Source: Deinococcus arboris
GTDB lineage: Bacteria > Deinococcota > Deinococci > Deinococcales > Deinococcaceae
Reading direction: 5' to 3'
NCBI RefSeq assembly: GCF_009755355.1
Contig: NZ_WQLB01000009.1
Coordinates: 1 to 64,000, forward strand
Length of the DNA stretch: 64,000 nucleotides
Shown here: positions 1-10,516 of the stretch, in pieces
Numbering within the stretch: position 1 is the first letter of the stretch
Layout: each line of letters begins with the position of its first letter
Notes under the pieces: model-generated
Seen by the model: only the letters and a program-made list of their open reading frames with translations
The model's database searches: none
Told to the model about the DNA's origin: nothing
Position numbers and translations under genes: made by a program

Positions 1-18
1 CCACCGGTAAAAAGAGGG

Positions 19-36
19 AGGCCCCAACGGCCTTTT
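19..36 (+). terminator. Possible intrinsic terminator of an upstream gene
   Basis: AGGCC and GGCCT pair across a five-base loop and are followed by a short T run. The gene it would serve lies left of the window. Confidence 0.35.
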
Positions 37-338
37 CGCCTGAGCCTCCGAACCTGAGGGCCTGACCGTAACACTCAAGAGAACTCTCCTGAGCCTGCCT
101 CGGGGAAAGGCCTGGTGAACCTTGGTCAAGCGGCGCCGTCAGACCGAACCGTGAGGGTGGTCGCCCGCCAGAGTTGTCAGTGAGTCGGCATTCTATGCAA
201 CTCTCCGGCTGACCACAGAGCTGACAATGAGCGTCAATACGAAGGCACAGCGCGTCCGGCCTTCGTCCCCTCTTGCATCACCCACACTCGTCTGCACGTC
301 CCTCCCCTCTTCCCTACTTTGTTTTTCACTGTACGCGG

Positions 339-344
339 TACAGT
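339..344 (+). promoter_or_regulatory. -10 box of a leaderless transcript
   Basis: TACAGT ends six bases before the GTG at 351. Transcription would then begin at or next to the start codon, as is common in Deinococcus. This decides the start chosen for the next gene. Confidence 0.5.
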
Positions 345-350
345 GATGCT

Positions 351-1247
351 GTGACGTGGCTCAAGCCAGTAGACATAGGTGCAGGCGCGCAGGCGACCTT
401 CAACGACTTCGTGCGTGATCTGGAGACCCGCCTGGCGGACCCCACCACCAACCGCGCCGCCCTGACCTGTTCTGTGCTGGCCGAGGCCATGTATGGCCGC
501 TCCTATGCCCAGCTGCTCTCGGACGCCCCGCTGGCCGCCCTGAATCTGGACGCGGGCAACGTCACCTTTGAGGCCGAGTACTACATGGCCACCGATCAGG
601 AGCGCTTTGCCCAGGTCAAGCCCCTGCTGTGGCTCTGGAAGAACCTGGACCTGACCCCACTGGGCCAGAATCCGGTGCTGGGCATTCCGGTGCGGCGCGC
701 GCTGGCCCAGCACATCTTCAGGCGGGTGGGGCGCAACTTCAAATGCTGGCAGAACGTGGAATTCAGCGTGGGCTACAACATGGAAGTAGGCGACGATGTG
801 GTGGTGCACCGCCATGTGCTGCTGGACGACATCGGCGGCATTGAGCTGCACGACGGCGCCTCGGTCAGCGACTACGTGAACATTTACAGCCACACCCACA
901 GCGTGCTGGACGGCCCGGACGTGACCCTGCGCCGAACAGTGATTGGCCGGGGCGCGCGCATCACCTATCACTCCACGGTGCTGGCGGGCAGTGTGGTCAG
1001 CGACGACGCCATGCTGGCGACCCACGCCCTGCTGCGAGGCGACATTCCGCCGCACGGCATCGCCATGGGCCTGCCCGCCCGAACCACTCGCCTCAAGCTG
1101 CGCCCGCCCACCGAGCCCCACGTGGACGCCCGCACCTGGCCGCGAGAGGGTGCCCGTAAAGCCAACCCCGATTTCCCCGATCCCACCCCCAACCAGACCC
1201 GCACACCCGCTCAGGATGATCTGAACGTGCGCGAACCAGTTGGTTAG
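351..1247 (+). CDS. Left-handed beta-helix (hexapeptide) acyltransferase
   Basis: The C-terminal half (about residues 160-265) shows isoleucine/valine-rich hexapeptide turns typical of the LbH fold. The order is an N-terminal helical domain, then the coil, much as in serine O-acetyltransferases. Segments such as YNMEVGDDVVVHRHV and the NIYSHTH stretch, which carries conserved histidines, fit an acetyl-CoA-dependent acyltransferase. The acceptor cannot be told from the sequence: serine, a sugar or a cell-envelope component are all possible. The GTG at 351 is preferred over an upstream ATG because a -10 box sits directly before it. The last 45 residues are proline-rich and poorly conserved in character. 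Confidence 0.75.
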   Translation: MTWLKPVDIGAGAQATFNDFVRDLETRLADPTTNRAALTCSVLAEAMYGRSYAQLLSDAPLAALNLDAGNVTFEAEYYMATDQERFAQVKPLLWLWKNLDLTPLGQNPVLGIPVRRALAQHIFRRVGRNFKCWQNVEFSVGYNMEVGDDVVVHRHVLLDDIGGIELHDGASVSDYVNIYSHTHSVLDGPDVTLRRTVIGRGARITYHSTVLAGSVVSDDAMLATHALLRGDIPPHGIAMGLPARTTRLKLRPPTEPHVDARTWPREGARKANPDFPDPTPNQTRTPAQDDLNVREPVG

Positions 1248-1420
1248 GAGGGCTGACCTTCCACAGCGGTCTGGCGCCGCCCTGAAGGCGAGATGCACGG
1301 ACTTTCGGGGCGCATCGGGCCGCCGGTCAAACGCAGCACATTGCGCCCCTGCTTCAAGCGTCAGCCAGCCAGTCCACCGCTCAGAGCGGCTTCTGCATGA
1401 GCCTGGCGTGGCTCAGGGAT

Positions 1421-1512
1421 TGAATACAGATTCCGTCTGGTTCGTAGATAAAGCACAGAATCCGTTTTGCTCTCACTCGCACTGCGGCGCAGCTTTTCAA
1501 GTCCGCTCGGCG
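1421..1512. repeat. Dispersed noncoding repeat, copy 1
   Basis: This stretch begins around ACAGATTCCGTCTGG and ends in TGCGGCGCAGCTTTTCAAG. It matches copy 2 at 1694-1812 in order and sequence at both ends, but the middle is shorter. It looks like one of the small noncoding repeats that are common in Deinococcus chromosomes. The remainder of the 1248-1848 spacer holds nothing else I can support. Confidence 0.6.
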
Positions 1513-1693
1513 TCCGGCTGTCGCAGGGCCTGCCATGTGCGTTGCCTCTGCACCACAAGCGCAGCGGCTGACGCACGCCCAGCAGTTCGCTGTTGCGGCG
1601 CCTCAGCGGCATTGCTCAAGTCCACCTCAATGGCTCCGTGGACACCAACGAGAGGCTTGAAGCCGCCGGGCGCTGGCTGCCCACCCCCTCCAT

Positions 1694-1812
1694 GTCATAC
1701 GGATTCCGTTTGTTTTGTTGACAAATGGGGAAAACGCCGATTTGCCAACCCCACGTCCGGAACCCGTTGTTCTTCTCGCTCTGCGGCGCAGCTTTACAAG
1801 CCCACTCGGATG
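1694..1812. repeat. Dispersed noncoding repeat, copy 2
   Basis: It begins with ATACGGATTCCGTTTG and ends with TGCGGCGCAGCTTTACAAG followed by a CACTCGG-type end, parallel to copy 1. Just downstream at 1835-1848, CAACCGGAGTCCGTCT recurs almost exactly near 16404-16419, which supports a dispersed family with AGACGGACTCC-type ends. Confidence 0.6.
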
Positions 1813-1848
1813 TCATCGTTGATGCCCACGATTCAACCGGAGTCCGTC

Positions 1849-2529
1849 TTAGAGGTCCGTTTCCTCCCCAGGCTTCAGCACCCGCACGTCCACGCCGCGC
1901 GCCTTGCCTTCCCGTTCAAAGACGGCTGGGTCGCCGGTCAGTGGAGGAAAGGTCCCGTAGTGCATGGGAATGGCCACACGGGGCCGCAGCAACTCCAGGC
2001 AGCGCGCGGCTTCCTCAGGGCCCATCGTGTAATGGTCGCCAATCGGCAGCAGGGCGGCGTCCAGGTCCCGGTCACCAATCAGGCGCATATCCGAAAAGAG
2101 GCTGGTGTCGCCCGCAAAGTAGACGCGCTGGCCCCCCAATTCAATGACCAAGCCGGTGGGCATGCCGCCATAGGTGCCGTCAGGAAACGAGGAACTGTGC
2201 CAGGCGGGGGTCAAGGCAACGCTGCCCCACTCGGCGCGGAAGGTGCCGCCGATATTCATGCCGGTGGCGGCAGTGGCGCCGTGTTTCTGGGCGTATCCCG
2301 CAATCTCGGCGGTGGCCACCAGCGGAATGCCCTGGCGGGCAAATGTCAGCGCGTCGCCCCAGTGGTCGCCGTGCGCGTGGCTGATCAGCACCGCGCTGGG
2401 CCTAAGCGCCAGAACCTCCTCCACCCCCAGACTGGCCTGAGGGTTGCCGGACAGGAAGGGGTCGAGCAGCAAGCGGTGCTCCTGGGCTTCAAGAAGAAAG
2501 GCGCTGTGGCCAAGAAAGTGAATCTTCAT
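1849..2529 (-). CDS. UPF0173-type metal-dependent hydrolase
   Basis: The 226-residue protein has the metallo-beta-lactamase fold signature. It begins MKIHFLGHSAFLLE, carries the metal motif SHAHGDHWGD near residue 55, and has a FAGDT aspartate and an IPMHYGT histidine further on. Family members are Zn-dependent hydrolases of unknown substrate (YtkL/UPF0173). The ATG at 2529 is preceded by a good GGAGG site. Upstream in-frame codons to 2718 would run into the region before cdaA and are not used. It is divergent from cdaA. Confidence 0.85.
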   Translation of the reverse strand: MKIHFLGHSAFLLEAQEHRLLLDPFLSGNPQASLGVEEVLALRPSAVLISHAHGDHWGDALTFARQGIPLVATAEIAGYAQKHGATAATGMNIGGTFRAEWGSVALTPAWHSSSFPDGTYGGMPTGLVIELGGQRVYFAGDTSLFSDMRLIGDRDLDAALLPIGDHYTMGPEEAARCLELLRPRVAIPMHYGTFPPLTGDPAVFEREGKARGVDVRVLKPGEETDL

Positions 2530-2707
2530 AGGAAACCTCCGGGCAGAACAGGGGTATTTCACCTGGGTATGCGGCCCCTTTGCCTTTACCGAGCGTCCAT
2601 CGTTGGCCGGGGCCGAGGAGCAGCCGGGACGCCCACTGACGTTCAGGCCGTATAGTGGGCGCGCAAACACTGCGCCCTGCCGCCTCTCGTCAAGGAGTGC
2701 CTCTCTT

Positions 2708-3501
<794 letters not shown>

Positions 3502-3505
<4 letters not shown>

Positions 3506-4473
3506 GCGCGCCGCTGGACCGCTGGCGGCGCTGGCTCAGCCCCCGCTACGCCTGGGCGCGCTTTACCCACAACCTGGGCCCAAAACTGCTGGCGCTGGGC
3601 GTCGCGCTGACCCTGTGGTTTCTGGCCACCGCCGACCGCCGCGCCAACGTGGACCAGGGCTTTGACGTGCCGGTCACGGTGCGCGACACCACCGGCAACG
3701 GCCAGGAAAAGCGGGCGGTGGGCAGCCTCACGCCGCCCTCGGTGCGCGTGATTCTCTCGGGCCGCCCCGAGCGGCTGCGCGAGCTGGAAGCCCAGAACAT
3801 TGAGGCCGTGGTGGACGTGACCGGCATTCCGGAAGGCAGTTTCACCCAGCCGGTTACCGTAACCCCACCCACCGGCACGGCCGTGCAGCGCCTGACGCCA
3901 ACGCGCGTCCAGGGCTTCGTGGACACCCAGGTGCAGCGCACCCTGCCCGTAACCCTCAGCGTGACCTCGCCGCCTGAATCCAGCGTGCCGCGCTACGTGG
4001 TCTCGCCCACCGAGGCCAGCGTGACTGGCGCCGGGCAGACCCTGGCCCAGGTCACCCGCATCATCACCAGCCCGGCAGCGCTGGCGGCCGGCGCCGAGCA
4101 GGAGGTGCCGCTGGTGGCCCTGAGCAGCGCGGGCCTCCCCGTGACCGGCGTGACGCTGCGCCCCGCCACCGTGACCGTGCGCCGCCTGGACACCGGCGAG
4201 CTGCCCGTCAAGACGCTGCCGGTCGTCCTGAACGACCCACCGCCCACCCTGATTGTTACGGCCATCAGCGTGCAGCCCAGCACCGTGCGCGTGGTGGCGG
4301 CCCCTGAACTGTTGGGGCGGCTGCGCGAGGTCTCGGGGACCGTGACCTACCGCGTGGGCACCTCCACGGTGCCGGTGCGGCTGTCGGTGCCAGCTGGCGC
4401 GCAGGCCCTGGAAGCGGTCAGCGTGCGCCTGACGGTGGCGGCGCGCCCGGTCCTTACCCCCCCCGTTCCCTGA
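3502..4473 (+). CDS. cdaR: CdaA regulator, YbbR-domain protein
   Basis: The N-terminal membrane anchor (about residues 27-45) is followed by repeated beta-rich YbbR-like domains that face outward in relatives. CdaR binds and tunes CdaA. The GTG start overlaps the cdaA stop and has AGGAGG before it, which implies translational coupling. Length is 323 aa, fewer YbbR repeats than the long firmicute versions. Confidence 0.82.
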
Positions 4474-4557
4474 AGCCGCGCCTAGCCCGCCCGGCCCAGA
4501 AGGTGACCCGGAAGTCAGCCGACTCACACCTTGAAGGTGTACAGTCTTGGTCATGAT

Positions 4558-5217
4558 GTGGGCAAGCGGCCACAGCCATTCGTGATAGCCCAGCTTCTCG
4601 TGCCCAGGCATGCCGTCGCCGCCTGGACCGGCTGGGAGGAGCGCGTGCGCCTGATGGTCAGGCCGCGCCGCTACGAACATGTCCTGCGCGTCGCCGACCT
4701 GGCCGCGCAGATTGCCCGCGCCAACGGCCTGGACGACATGCGGGCCTATGCCGCTGGCATCCTGCACGACATCGCCCGCGACCTCCCCGACGCCGAACTG
4801 CTGCGCCTGGCCCCCCCCGAATGTGAGATTGACGCCGCGCATCCGCTGGCGCTGCACGGCCGCGCCGCGCGCGTGCTGCTGGAGCGCTGGGGGTATCAGG
4901 ACCGCGTGGTGCTGGACGCCGTCGAGGACCACACCACCGGGCCGCGCGGCGGCAACCCGGTGTCGGCCTGCGTGTATATCGCCGACGTCTCCGAGCCGGG
5001 ACGCGGCGTGAACCACGACATCCGCGAGCTGGCGCTGTGCGACCTGGGGGCCGCGCTGGAACGCGCCATCGTCTCGAAAGTCACGTACCTGCAGGGGCGG
5101 GGGATTCAGGTGCATCCGCGCACCTTGCAGGCGTATCACGCGCTGCCGTGTGTGGCGCAGGCCGCCGCGTCCCCAGTCCCGCTGCGCCCACAGCCTCCCC
5201 TGCCGTTCGAGTCGTGA
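4558..5217 (+). CDS. yqeK: HD-domain hydrolase YqeK (Ap4A hydrolase family)
   Basis: The HD motif GILHDIARD, a preceding RYEH histidine and the downstream HPLALHG and VEDHTTG histidines match the YqeK family, which symmetrically cleaves diadenosine tetraphosphate to ADP. A TACAGT -10 box at 4540-4545 lies just upstream. The start is uncertain: GTG 4558 is the first after the -10, while GTG 4600 or ATG 4654 would give a length closer to the family core. It overlaps the next gene by four bases. yqeK, an LCP gene and rsfS in this order form a coherent operon. Confidence 0.8.
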   Translation: MGKRPQPFVIAQLLVPRHAVAAWTGWEERVRLMVRPRRYEHVLRVADLAAQIARANGLDDMRAYAAGILHDIARDLPDAELLRLAPPECEIDAAHPLALHGRAARVLLERWGYQDRVVLDAVEDHTTGPRGGNPVSACVYIADVSEPGRGVNHDIRELALCDLGAALERAIVSKVTYLQGRGIQVHPRTLQAYHALPCVAQAAASPVPLRPQPPLPFES

Positions 5218-6479
5218 CGCCGGACCCTTCTCTTCCGGTGGCGCCCCCGCCCCGGATTGCCGGGCTGCGCGCCCTGCAGGCATTTGGCCTGAGCCTGGCC
5301 AGCCTGTGCCTGGGGGCCTTTGCCCTGCTCAGCGGGGCCGGGCCCGTCAGCGCGGCGGCGGCGGCGGCCGGGCAGGCCCCGCAGTTCACGGTGCTGGTGG
5401 CCGGGCGCGACATCGTGTACTGCTACTACCAGCAGCCGTGCAAGGACCAGGAGCAGCGCACAGGCCTGGTGCAGCCGCCCAACACCGACACCCTGATGCT
5501 GGTCAAGGTGGACAGTGCGGGCGTGCGGGTGCTGAATATTCCACGCGACACCAACGTGGGCCCTTATGACCCCTGGCGGTCCGTGGGCGCCCAGAAGGTG
5601 AACAGCCAGTATCACACCGGCGGCCCCGAGGCCCTGACCCGCGCGGTCGAGACGATTACCGGCGAGCGGGTGGATTCCTACGTGATTGTGCGCACCGACT
5701 ACGTGGCGCGCGTGATTGACGCGCTGGGCGGCCTGGACGTCACCGTCCCCGAGGGCGGCATCGAGTGGGTGGACCGGGCGGCGGGCGTGGACCTGCGGCT
5801 GGCCCCTGGCCCCCACCACCTGAGCGGCGACCAGGGCGTGCTGTTCTTGCGGGTGCGCAAGGGCTTTGGCGACGATTACGGCCGCATTGACCACCAGAAA
5901 CAGGCGCTGACCCAGCTGGCCGGGCGGCTGCGGTCAGCGCAGGGGCTGGCAGCGCTGCCCACCATTCTGGGCGGCATTGGCAACGGCGTGGAAACCAACG
6001 CCGACCCGGCGCTGCTCTCGGCGCTGCGGCCCCACCTGGGGCAGATGAAACTGAGTTTTGCCACCCTGCCCACCGACGAGATTCCCGGCACCTTCAATCT
6101 GGCGGTCAACCGCGAGCGGCTGGCGGGGCTGTGGTCGGCCGCCGGCACGTCGTCGGCCCCAGCTCCCCAGGCGAAGGTGCAGGTGGTGGACGCCAGCGGC
6201 GCGGCCCTGGGTCTCCCGCTGGCGGCGGCGCTGCGCGCGCTAGGCTACCCCGAGGTCGAGGTCAGCGTAGCCCCTGAGAGCCGCGAGGCCAGTCAGGTGT
6301 TCACGCAGCTGGCCCTGACCGACGCCAACCTGCTGGCCGAGGCCCTGCATCTGCCGCGCCTTCAGGGCGAGCGCTTTGCCGTAGGCGCCGACGAGGTGGG
6401 CATCTTCCTGGGCCAGGACGCCCAGGGAACGCTGGCCGCCCTCCGTGGGCTTACGCCGCCCCGCCCCGCCAGCCCCTGA
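5214..6479 (+). CDS. LytR-CpsA-Psr (LCP) family cell-wall protein
   Basis: A hydrophobic N-terminal signal-anchor (about residues 18-45) is followed by an LCP catalytic domain. It carries the NTDTLMLVKVD and VLNIPRDT motifs, whose aspartate and arginine bind the polyprenyl pyrophosphate donor, and a further arginine-rich FLRVRKGFGDDYGR segment. A C-terminal LytR_C-like domain follows at about 315-410. LCP enzymes transfer polymers from lipid carriers to peptidoglycan or other wall acceptors outside the membrane. The GTG start overlaps the yqeK stop (GTGA). Confidence 0.85.
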   Translation: MTPDPSLPVAPPPRIAGLRALQAFGLSLASLCLGAFALLSGAGPVSAAAAAAGQAPQFTVLVAGRDIVYCYYQQPCKDQEQRTGLVQPPNTDTLMLVKVDSAGVRVLNIPRDTNVGPYDPWRSVGAQKVNSQYHTGGPEALTRAVETITGERVDSYVIVRTDYVARVIDALGGLDVTVPEGGIEWVDRAAGVDLRLAPGPHHLSGDQGVLFLRVRKGFGDDYGRIDHQKQALTQLAGRLRSAQGLAALPTILGGIGNGVETNADPALLSALRPHLGQMKLSFATLPTDEIPGTFNLAVNRERLAGLWSAAGTSSAPAPQAKVQVVDASGAALGLPLAAALRALGYPEVEVSVAPESREASQVFTQLALTDANLLAEALHLPRLQGERFAVGADEVGIFLGQDAQGTLAALRGLTPPRPASP

Positions 6480-6528
6480 ACGCCGCCTCATCACTGAACC
6501 CTCAAGGCACCTGCCCCAGCCAGCCCTG

Positions 6529-6534
6529 TAGACT
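6529..6534 (+). promoter_or_regulatory. -10 box upstream of rsfS
   Basis: TAGACT preceded by TG lies 140 bases before rsfS. The transcript would begin next to an ATG at 6543 that opens a 32-codon frame of unknown reality, so rsfS may have a leader in addition to readthrough from the LCP gene. Confidence 0.35.
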
Positions 6535-6673
6535 GCACCGATATGGCGCCGGGAGACCCCGCGTCTTCCCCGAGCTGCCAACGACCCGGCGGCCACAGGC
6601 TTCAGCCCACGCCCCTGGCTTCCCGCGCGGCCGTTTGCTGACCGTCCCGTTCCCCCTCTTTCCCGGAGACCCC

Positions 6674-7039
6674 ATGACCCCAGACCCCACCACCCACACC
6701 CAACTGCGCGCCATCGTGGACGCGGCCCGCGAGCGCCGCGCCGAGGACGTGCTGGTCCTCGACCTGACCGAAGTCAGCAGCACCCTCGAATACTTTGTTA
6801 TCTGCACCGCCACAGCGGGCCTGCAGCTGAACGCCGTTCAGGAAAACATCCGCGAGAAGGCGCAGGCGGCGGGCCTGCCGCGTCCCAGTGTCGAGGGCCC
6901 CAGCGAGCGCTGGCTGCTGCTGGCCTTTGGGGGCAGCATCGTCGTGCATATCATGACCAAAGACGCCCGCGAGTATTACGACCTTGAGGGCCTGTGGAGC
7001 GACGCCCACGTATTGGACTTCCCCGAAGTTCAGGCGTAA
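6674..7039 (+). CDS. rsfS: Ribosomal silencing factor RsfS
   Basis: The 121-residue protein has the RsfS/Iojap signature: DVLVLDLTEVSSTLEYFVIC near the start, then WLLLAFGGSIVVHIM and a REYYDLEGLWSDA end. It binds ribosomal protein uL14 and blocks subunit joining when nutrients are short. The ATG at 6674 follows a CGGAG site. A strong hairpin follows the gene. Confidence 0.92.
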   Translation: MTPDPTTHTQLRAIVDAARERRAEDVLVLDLTEVSSTLEYFVICTATAGLQLNAVQENIREKAQAAGLPRPSVEGPSERWLLLAFGGSIVVHIMTKDAREYYDLEGLWSDAHVLDFPEVQA

Positions 7040-7050
7040 GCGCCTGCACA

Positions 7051-7088
7051 GAGGCCGCCCCGGACCAGCGTGGTCGGAGGCGGCCTTC
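7051..7088 (+). terminator. Hairpin terminator after rsfS
   Basis: AGGCCGCC pairs with GGCGGCCT and the interior CCGGACCA/TGGTCGG also pairs, giving a long stem that faces the convergent phosphatase gene. There is no strong T run. Confidence 0.6.
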
Positions 7089-7225
7089 TGGTTGTCAAAT
7101 GGGAGCCCTCTGGGCCGCCCACAGACACGAAACACACTGGAATCAGGCGGTTTCTGGCTGCTCAGCAGCTTTCCAGGTCTGCTTGACTTGACTCGTGTCT
7201 GACAACGGTCAAGCCAGAGGCCCTC

Positions 7226-7855
7226 TCAGGAAGCGGCCACGGTCAACGTCGCCAGATGGGCACCACAGGCCAGCACCTCCACACTGACCCCGCCTCCTGT
7301 GCGCCGCAGCGAGGTCAGGGCCGTGTTGTCATGCAGGCCGCGCCGGGTGGACCACGCCTCCTCAAAGTTCCAGCCCAGCAGGTCGCACAGCAGGGCCGTG
7401 ATCACCACGCCGTGCGTCACGACAACCGCGTGATCGGTCTCGGTCAGGGCCACGCGGTCCAGAAAGGTGCGGGCGCGCCCGGTCACGGCTTCCAGACTTT
7501 CACCCTGCGGCGCCGCCACCAGCGGCCAGGCCCGGAACCGTGCCGGGTCCAGGGCGTCCAGTTCACTCAGGGTGCGTCCCTCCCAGGTCCCAATGTTGAT
7601 TTCGCGCAGCGCGGGGCTGGTCTGCACCGGCAGCCCGAGTTGCTTGCCCAGCGGCGCCGCCGTCTGCCGGGTGCGGCTCAGGTCGCTGGCATACAGGTGG
7701 GTGGGCCGCACGACATGCGCCGCCAGCCGCGCAGCGAGCGCCTGCGCCTGGGCGTGGCCCTGCTCGTCCAAGGCCACATCGGTCCAGCCCTGAAAGCGGC
7801 CCGCCGCGTTGTGCGCGGTGCGGCCATGCCTGACCAGGGTCAGCAGGCCCGTCAT
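7226..7855 (-). CDS. Histidine phosphatase (phosphoglycerate mutase-like)
   Basis: The protein starts MTGLLTLVRHGRTAHN, the RHG phosphohistidine motif, and has the second catalytic histidine in VVVTHGVV near residue 155. Length (209 aa) is typical of broad-specificity phosphatases such as CobC/PhoE-like members. The substrate cannot be assigned. The ATG at 7855 is chosen because the conserved domain begins there; upstream codons add a low-complexity arginine-rich stretch. Confidence 0.85.
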   Translation of the reverse strand: MTGLLTLVRHGRTAHNAAGRFQGWTDVALDEQGHAQAQALAARLAAHVVRPTHLYASDLSRTRQTAAPLGKQLGLPVQTSPALREINIGTWEGRTLSELDALDPARFRAWPLVAAPQGESLEAVTGRARTFLDRVALTETDHAVVVTHGVVITALLCDLLGWNFEEAWSTRRGLHDNTALTSLRRTGGGVSVEVLACGAHLATLTVAAS

Positions 7856-8205
7856 CTGAACCTGCCACGGCAAAACGGCGTCATCCTGGCAGGGTAACGC
7901 AGGAGCCCTGAAGCGTCGCCCGAATATGCGCCTTGCCGGGCCTGGGGGCGGACTTCGCCAACCCACCAGTCTTCTGGTCCCAGGGCGGTTCCAGGGGCGG
8001 CGCCCAGAGCAGCATCCAGCACTACCCTGAGTCTCATCCCCCAAAGGCGCTGGGCGAACAAACTTGTCAAGCGGCGGAGCCGTGTGAGGCTCTACCGAGA
8101 CAACGAGAAACCACTCTGGGACGAGCAGAGGCCGTGATCGCAAGCAATTGCGGCAAAAGTGAAATGGAAGGACTGTTTGCCCCACGGTGGACTGGGCAGC
8201 TGCCC
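7856..8205. other. Intergenic, nothing recognised
   Basis: This spacer lies upstream of the minus-strand phosphatase and downstream of the minus-strand gene ending at 8206. Reading frames on both strands look like GC-rich shadows. I see no RNA or repeat. Confidence 0.4.
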
Positions 8206-8679
8206 TCAGCCCTCAGCCTGCGCGGCCTGTCCGATGCCCAGAGGCAATTCGCGGGCCACGCGCTCCAGGGTTCGCCCCGCCGCCGCCCGCACCATCTTTT
8301 CAAAGGCGGCGCCGCCCCAGCCCTGGGCGTCTGGCGTGGCCAGGTGGGCGCAAAACTGAAAGGCAAAGTGCAGTTCATCACCTGCCCACCGGGCCTGCCC
8401 CGCCACTTCGACCCAGGCGCGTTCGCCGTTTACCGCCTGGGGACGTAACTCGGCCCCGTCCGGGGTGGCCTGCACCACACTGCAAAACGGCAGGTCCACG
8501 TCCCCCAGCCCTGGCAGCGGCACCAGCAATTCGCCCCGCACCATCGCGCCCTCTGTCCGCAGATCCCGCAAGAAGCGCACCCGGCTCAAGGCGCGGGCTG
8601 GGGCCTGCACAAAGGCCAGGGCCGCGTCCGGCGCGCCGGACCAGGGCACGGTAAAGGTCTGGGCCGCCTCGACCTTCAA
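8206..8679 (-). CDS. Conserved Deinococcus protein (DUF3809-like)
   Basis: The protein of about 157 residues has an LKVEAAQTFTVPW start, a beta-rich middle and a C-terminal helical segment. It resembles the Deinococcus-restricted DUF3809 family, a recalled assignment and not one I could test. No catalytic motif is visible. A TTG at 8679, 13 bases after the upstream gene ends, is preferred; an ATG at 8727 would overlap that gene. It is transcribed with the gene at 8693. Confidence 0.6.
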   Translation of the reverse strand: MKVEAAQTFTVPWSGAPDAALAFVQAPARALSRVRFLRDLRTEGAMVRGELLVPLPGLGDVDLPFCSVVQATPDGAELRPQAVNGERAWVEVAGQARWAGDELHFAFQFCAHLATPDAQGWGGAAFEKMVRAAAGRTLERVARELPLGIGQAAQAEG

Positions 8680-8692
8680 GGCGCTGCCGTCC

Positions 8693-8956
8693 CTACTCGA
8701 CCCATTCGATGACCACGCGGTTTTCATTCAGGGCAGCTTGCAGTTCGGCGTCGCCGGCGCTGCGCAGCCGGGGCAGGTGGGCAAAGCGCGGCGTGGCCGA
8801 GGCGAAGCCCAGCCGCACCACCACGTCGTCACTGGCCTCGTCCTTGCCCATACGCCAGACCAGCTGGCCACCCAGCGCCTCCAGCGCCCGGACCAGTTCG
8901 GGTGGGGCCGGGAGAGCAGCGTCACCAGCGTCTTCGCCGGGCAGGTCTGCGGTCAT
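8693..8956 (-). CDS. Small conserved Deinococcus protein (DUF3248-like)
   Basis: An 87-residue acidic protein with a central GGQLVWRMGKDEASDDVVVR stretch. It resembles DUF3248, known mainly from Deinococcus. Function is unknown. It starts 41 bases from the divergent gene at 8998 and runs into the DUF3809-like gene, suggesting a two-gene unit. Confidence 0.6.
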   Translation of the reverse strand: MTADLPGEDAGDAALPAPPELVRALEALGGQLVWRMGKDEASDDVVVRLGFASATPRFAHLPRLRSAGDAELQAALNENRVVIEWVE

Positions 8957-8997
8957 GGGGGCATTGTACGCGCCGCGCAGGGTGGAGAATGGAGCGC

Positions 8998-9285
8998 ATG
9001 ACGGCCAACCCCTCCCCTAACACCAGCTGGCGCGCCCTGGAAACCCGCGTGGGCCTGGACCAGTTGCCCGCCTTTCACCGCGCCTTTTTGACCTGGCGGG
9101 GCGTCGAGAGCGCCCAGGAGATGCCGCTGCGCCGCGTGCAGCAGCGGGTCGAGGCCGAACTTAACCGGCTGGTCCAGGCGGGTCAGGCCACCCGTGAGGA
9201 CGACGACTGGCAGCTGGCCGCCGGTGCCCTGGGCGGCTTTGAGGCCGCTGCCCAGTACCTTGACCCGGATATCCTGGGGCAGTGA
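8998..9285 (+). CDS. Hypothetical protein upstream of rsmD
   Basis: A 95-residue mostly helical protein. The ATG at 8998 has GGTGGAG about ten bases before it; the ATG at 8989 is in frame but overlaps that site. It ends 10 bases before rsmD, so the two are probably co-transcribed. I do not recognise a family. Confidence 0.6.
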   Translation: MTANPSPNTSWRALETRVGLDQLPAFHRAFLTWRGVESAQEMPLRRVQQRVEAELNRLVQAGQATREDDDWQLAAGALGGFEAAAQYLDPDILGQ

Positions 9286-9295
9286 CGGTGGTTTC

Positions 9296-9874
9296 ATGAG
9301 TCTGCGAATTCTGGGGGGCCACGCTAAGGGCCGGGCGCTTCAGGTGCCGGACAGTGCCCGGCCCAGCGGCGCGCGGGTGCGCAAAAGCCTGTTTGACCTG
9401 CTGGCGGCCCGCGCGCCCTCAGGCACCTTTCTGGACCTGCACGGAGGCAGCGGCGCCATCGGCCTGGAAGCGGCCAGCCGGGGCTACGCGGTGACCCTGG
9501 TGGAAAAGGACGCGCGCGCGGTGAGGGCGCTGGAAACCAACGCGCGAGCGCTGGACCTCCGGGCCCGCATCCTGCGTGGGGACGCCGAAGCCCTGTTGCC
9601 GCGCCTGGGCCAGTTTGACGTGGTGTTCAGTGACCCGCCCTACGAGGCCAATATTCCGGCCCTGACGCAGAAACTGCTGGGCAGCGGCGTGGTAGGGCCA
9701 GGCGGCCTGCTGATCTGCCAGCACCCGGACCGCACCCAGCTGCCGCCCCATGAAGGCTACAGCCACGAGGTCCGGGAATACGGCAGCAACAGCCTGACGC
9801 TCTACTGGCGCGCGGCCCCTGAGGCCCTCTCACCGGAGGGCACTGGCCCTGAATCCCCTAACCCCACAGCCGAC

Positions 9875-9883
<9 letters not shown>
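9296..9883 (+). CDS. rsmD: 16S rRNA (guanine(966)-N2)-methyltransferase RsmD
   Basis: This SAM-dependent Rossmann methyltransferase begins MSLRILGGHAKGR. The SAM-binding FLDLHGGSGAIGLEA motif lies near residue 42 and the catalytic DPPY motif (VVFSDPPYE) near 110. It modifies G966 of 16S rRNA (E. coli numbering). The C-terminal 20 residues are a variable tail. Confidence 0.9.
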
Positions 9884-10440
<557 letters not shown>

Positions 10441-10516
10441 AGACAGCAGCTCAGGCCTACCCTGTGCAACTTTAAGGTAAAGACCGCCGTAAGACCCCTC
10501 TCCTTACCCTGAGGGC

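Larger units (their letters stand above)
1..350. other. Intergenic left edge
   Basis: No convincing coding region. It holds a weak hairpin near position 20 and, at its right end, the promoter of the acyltransferase gene. A long minus-strand reading frame across this region and the next gene is judged a GC-rich shadow. Confidence 0.5.

Noticed and set aside
234..1298. Long minus-strand frame opposite the acyltransferase
   Set aside because: Histidine/valine/glutamine-rich composition typical of the antisense of a GC-rich gene; the plus strand has a clear domain and promoter.
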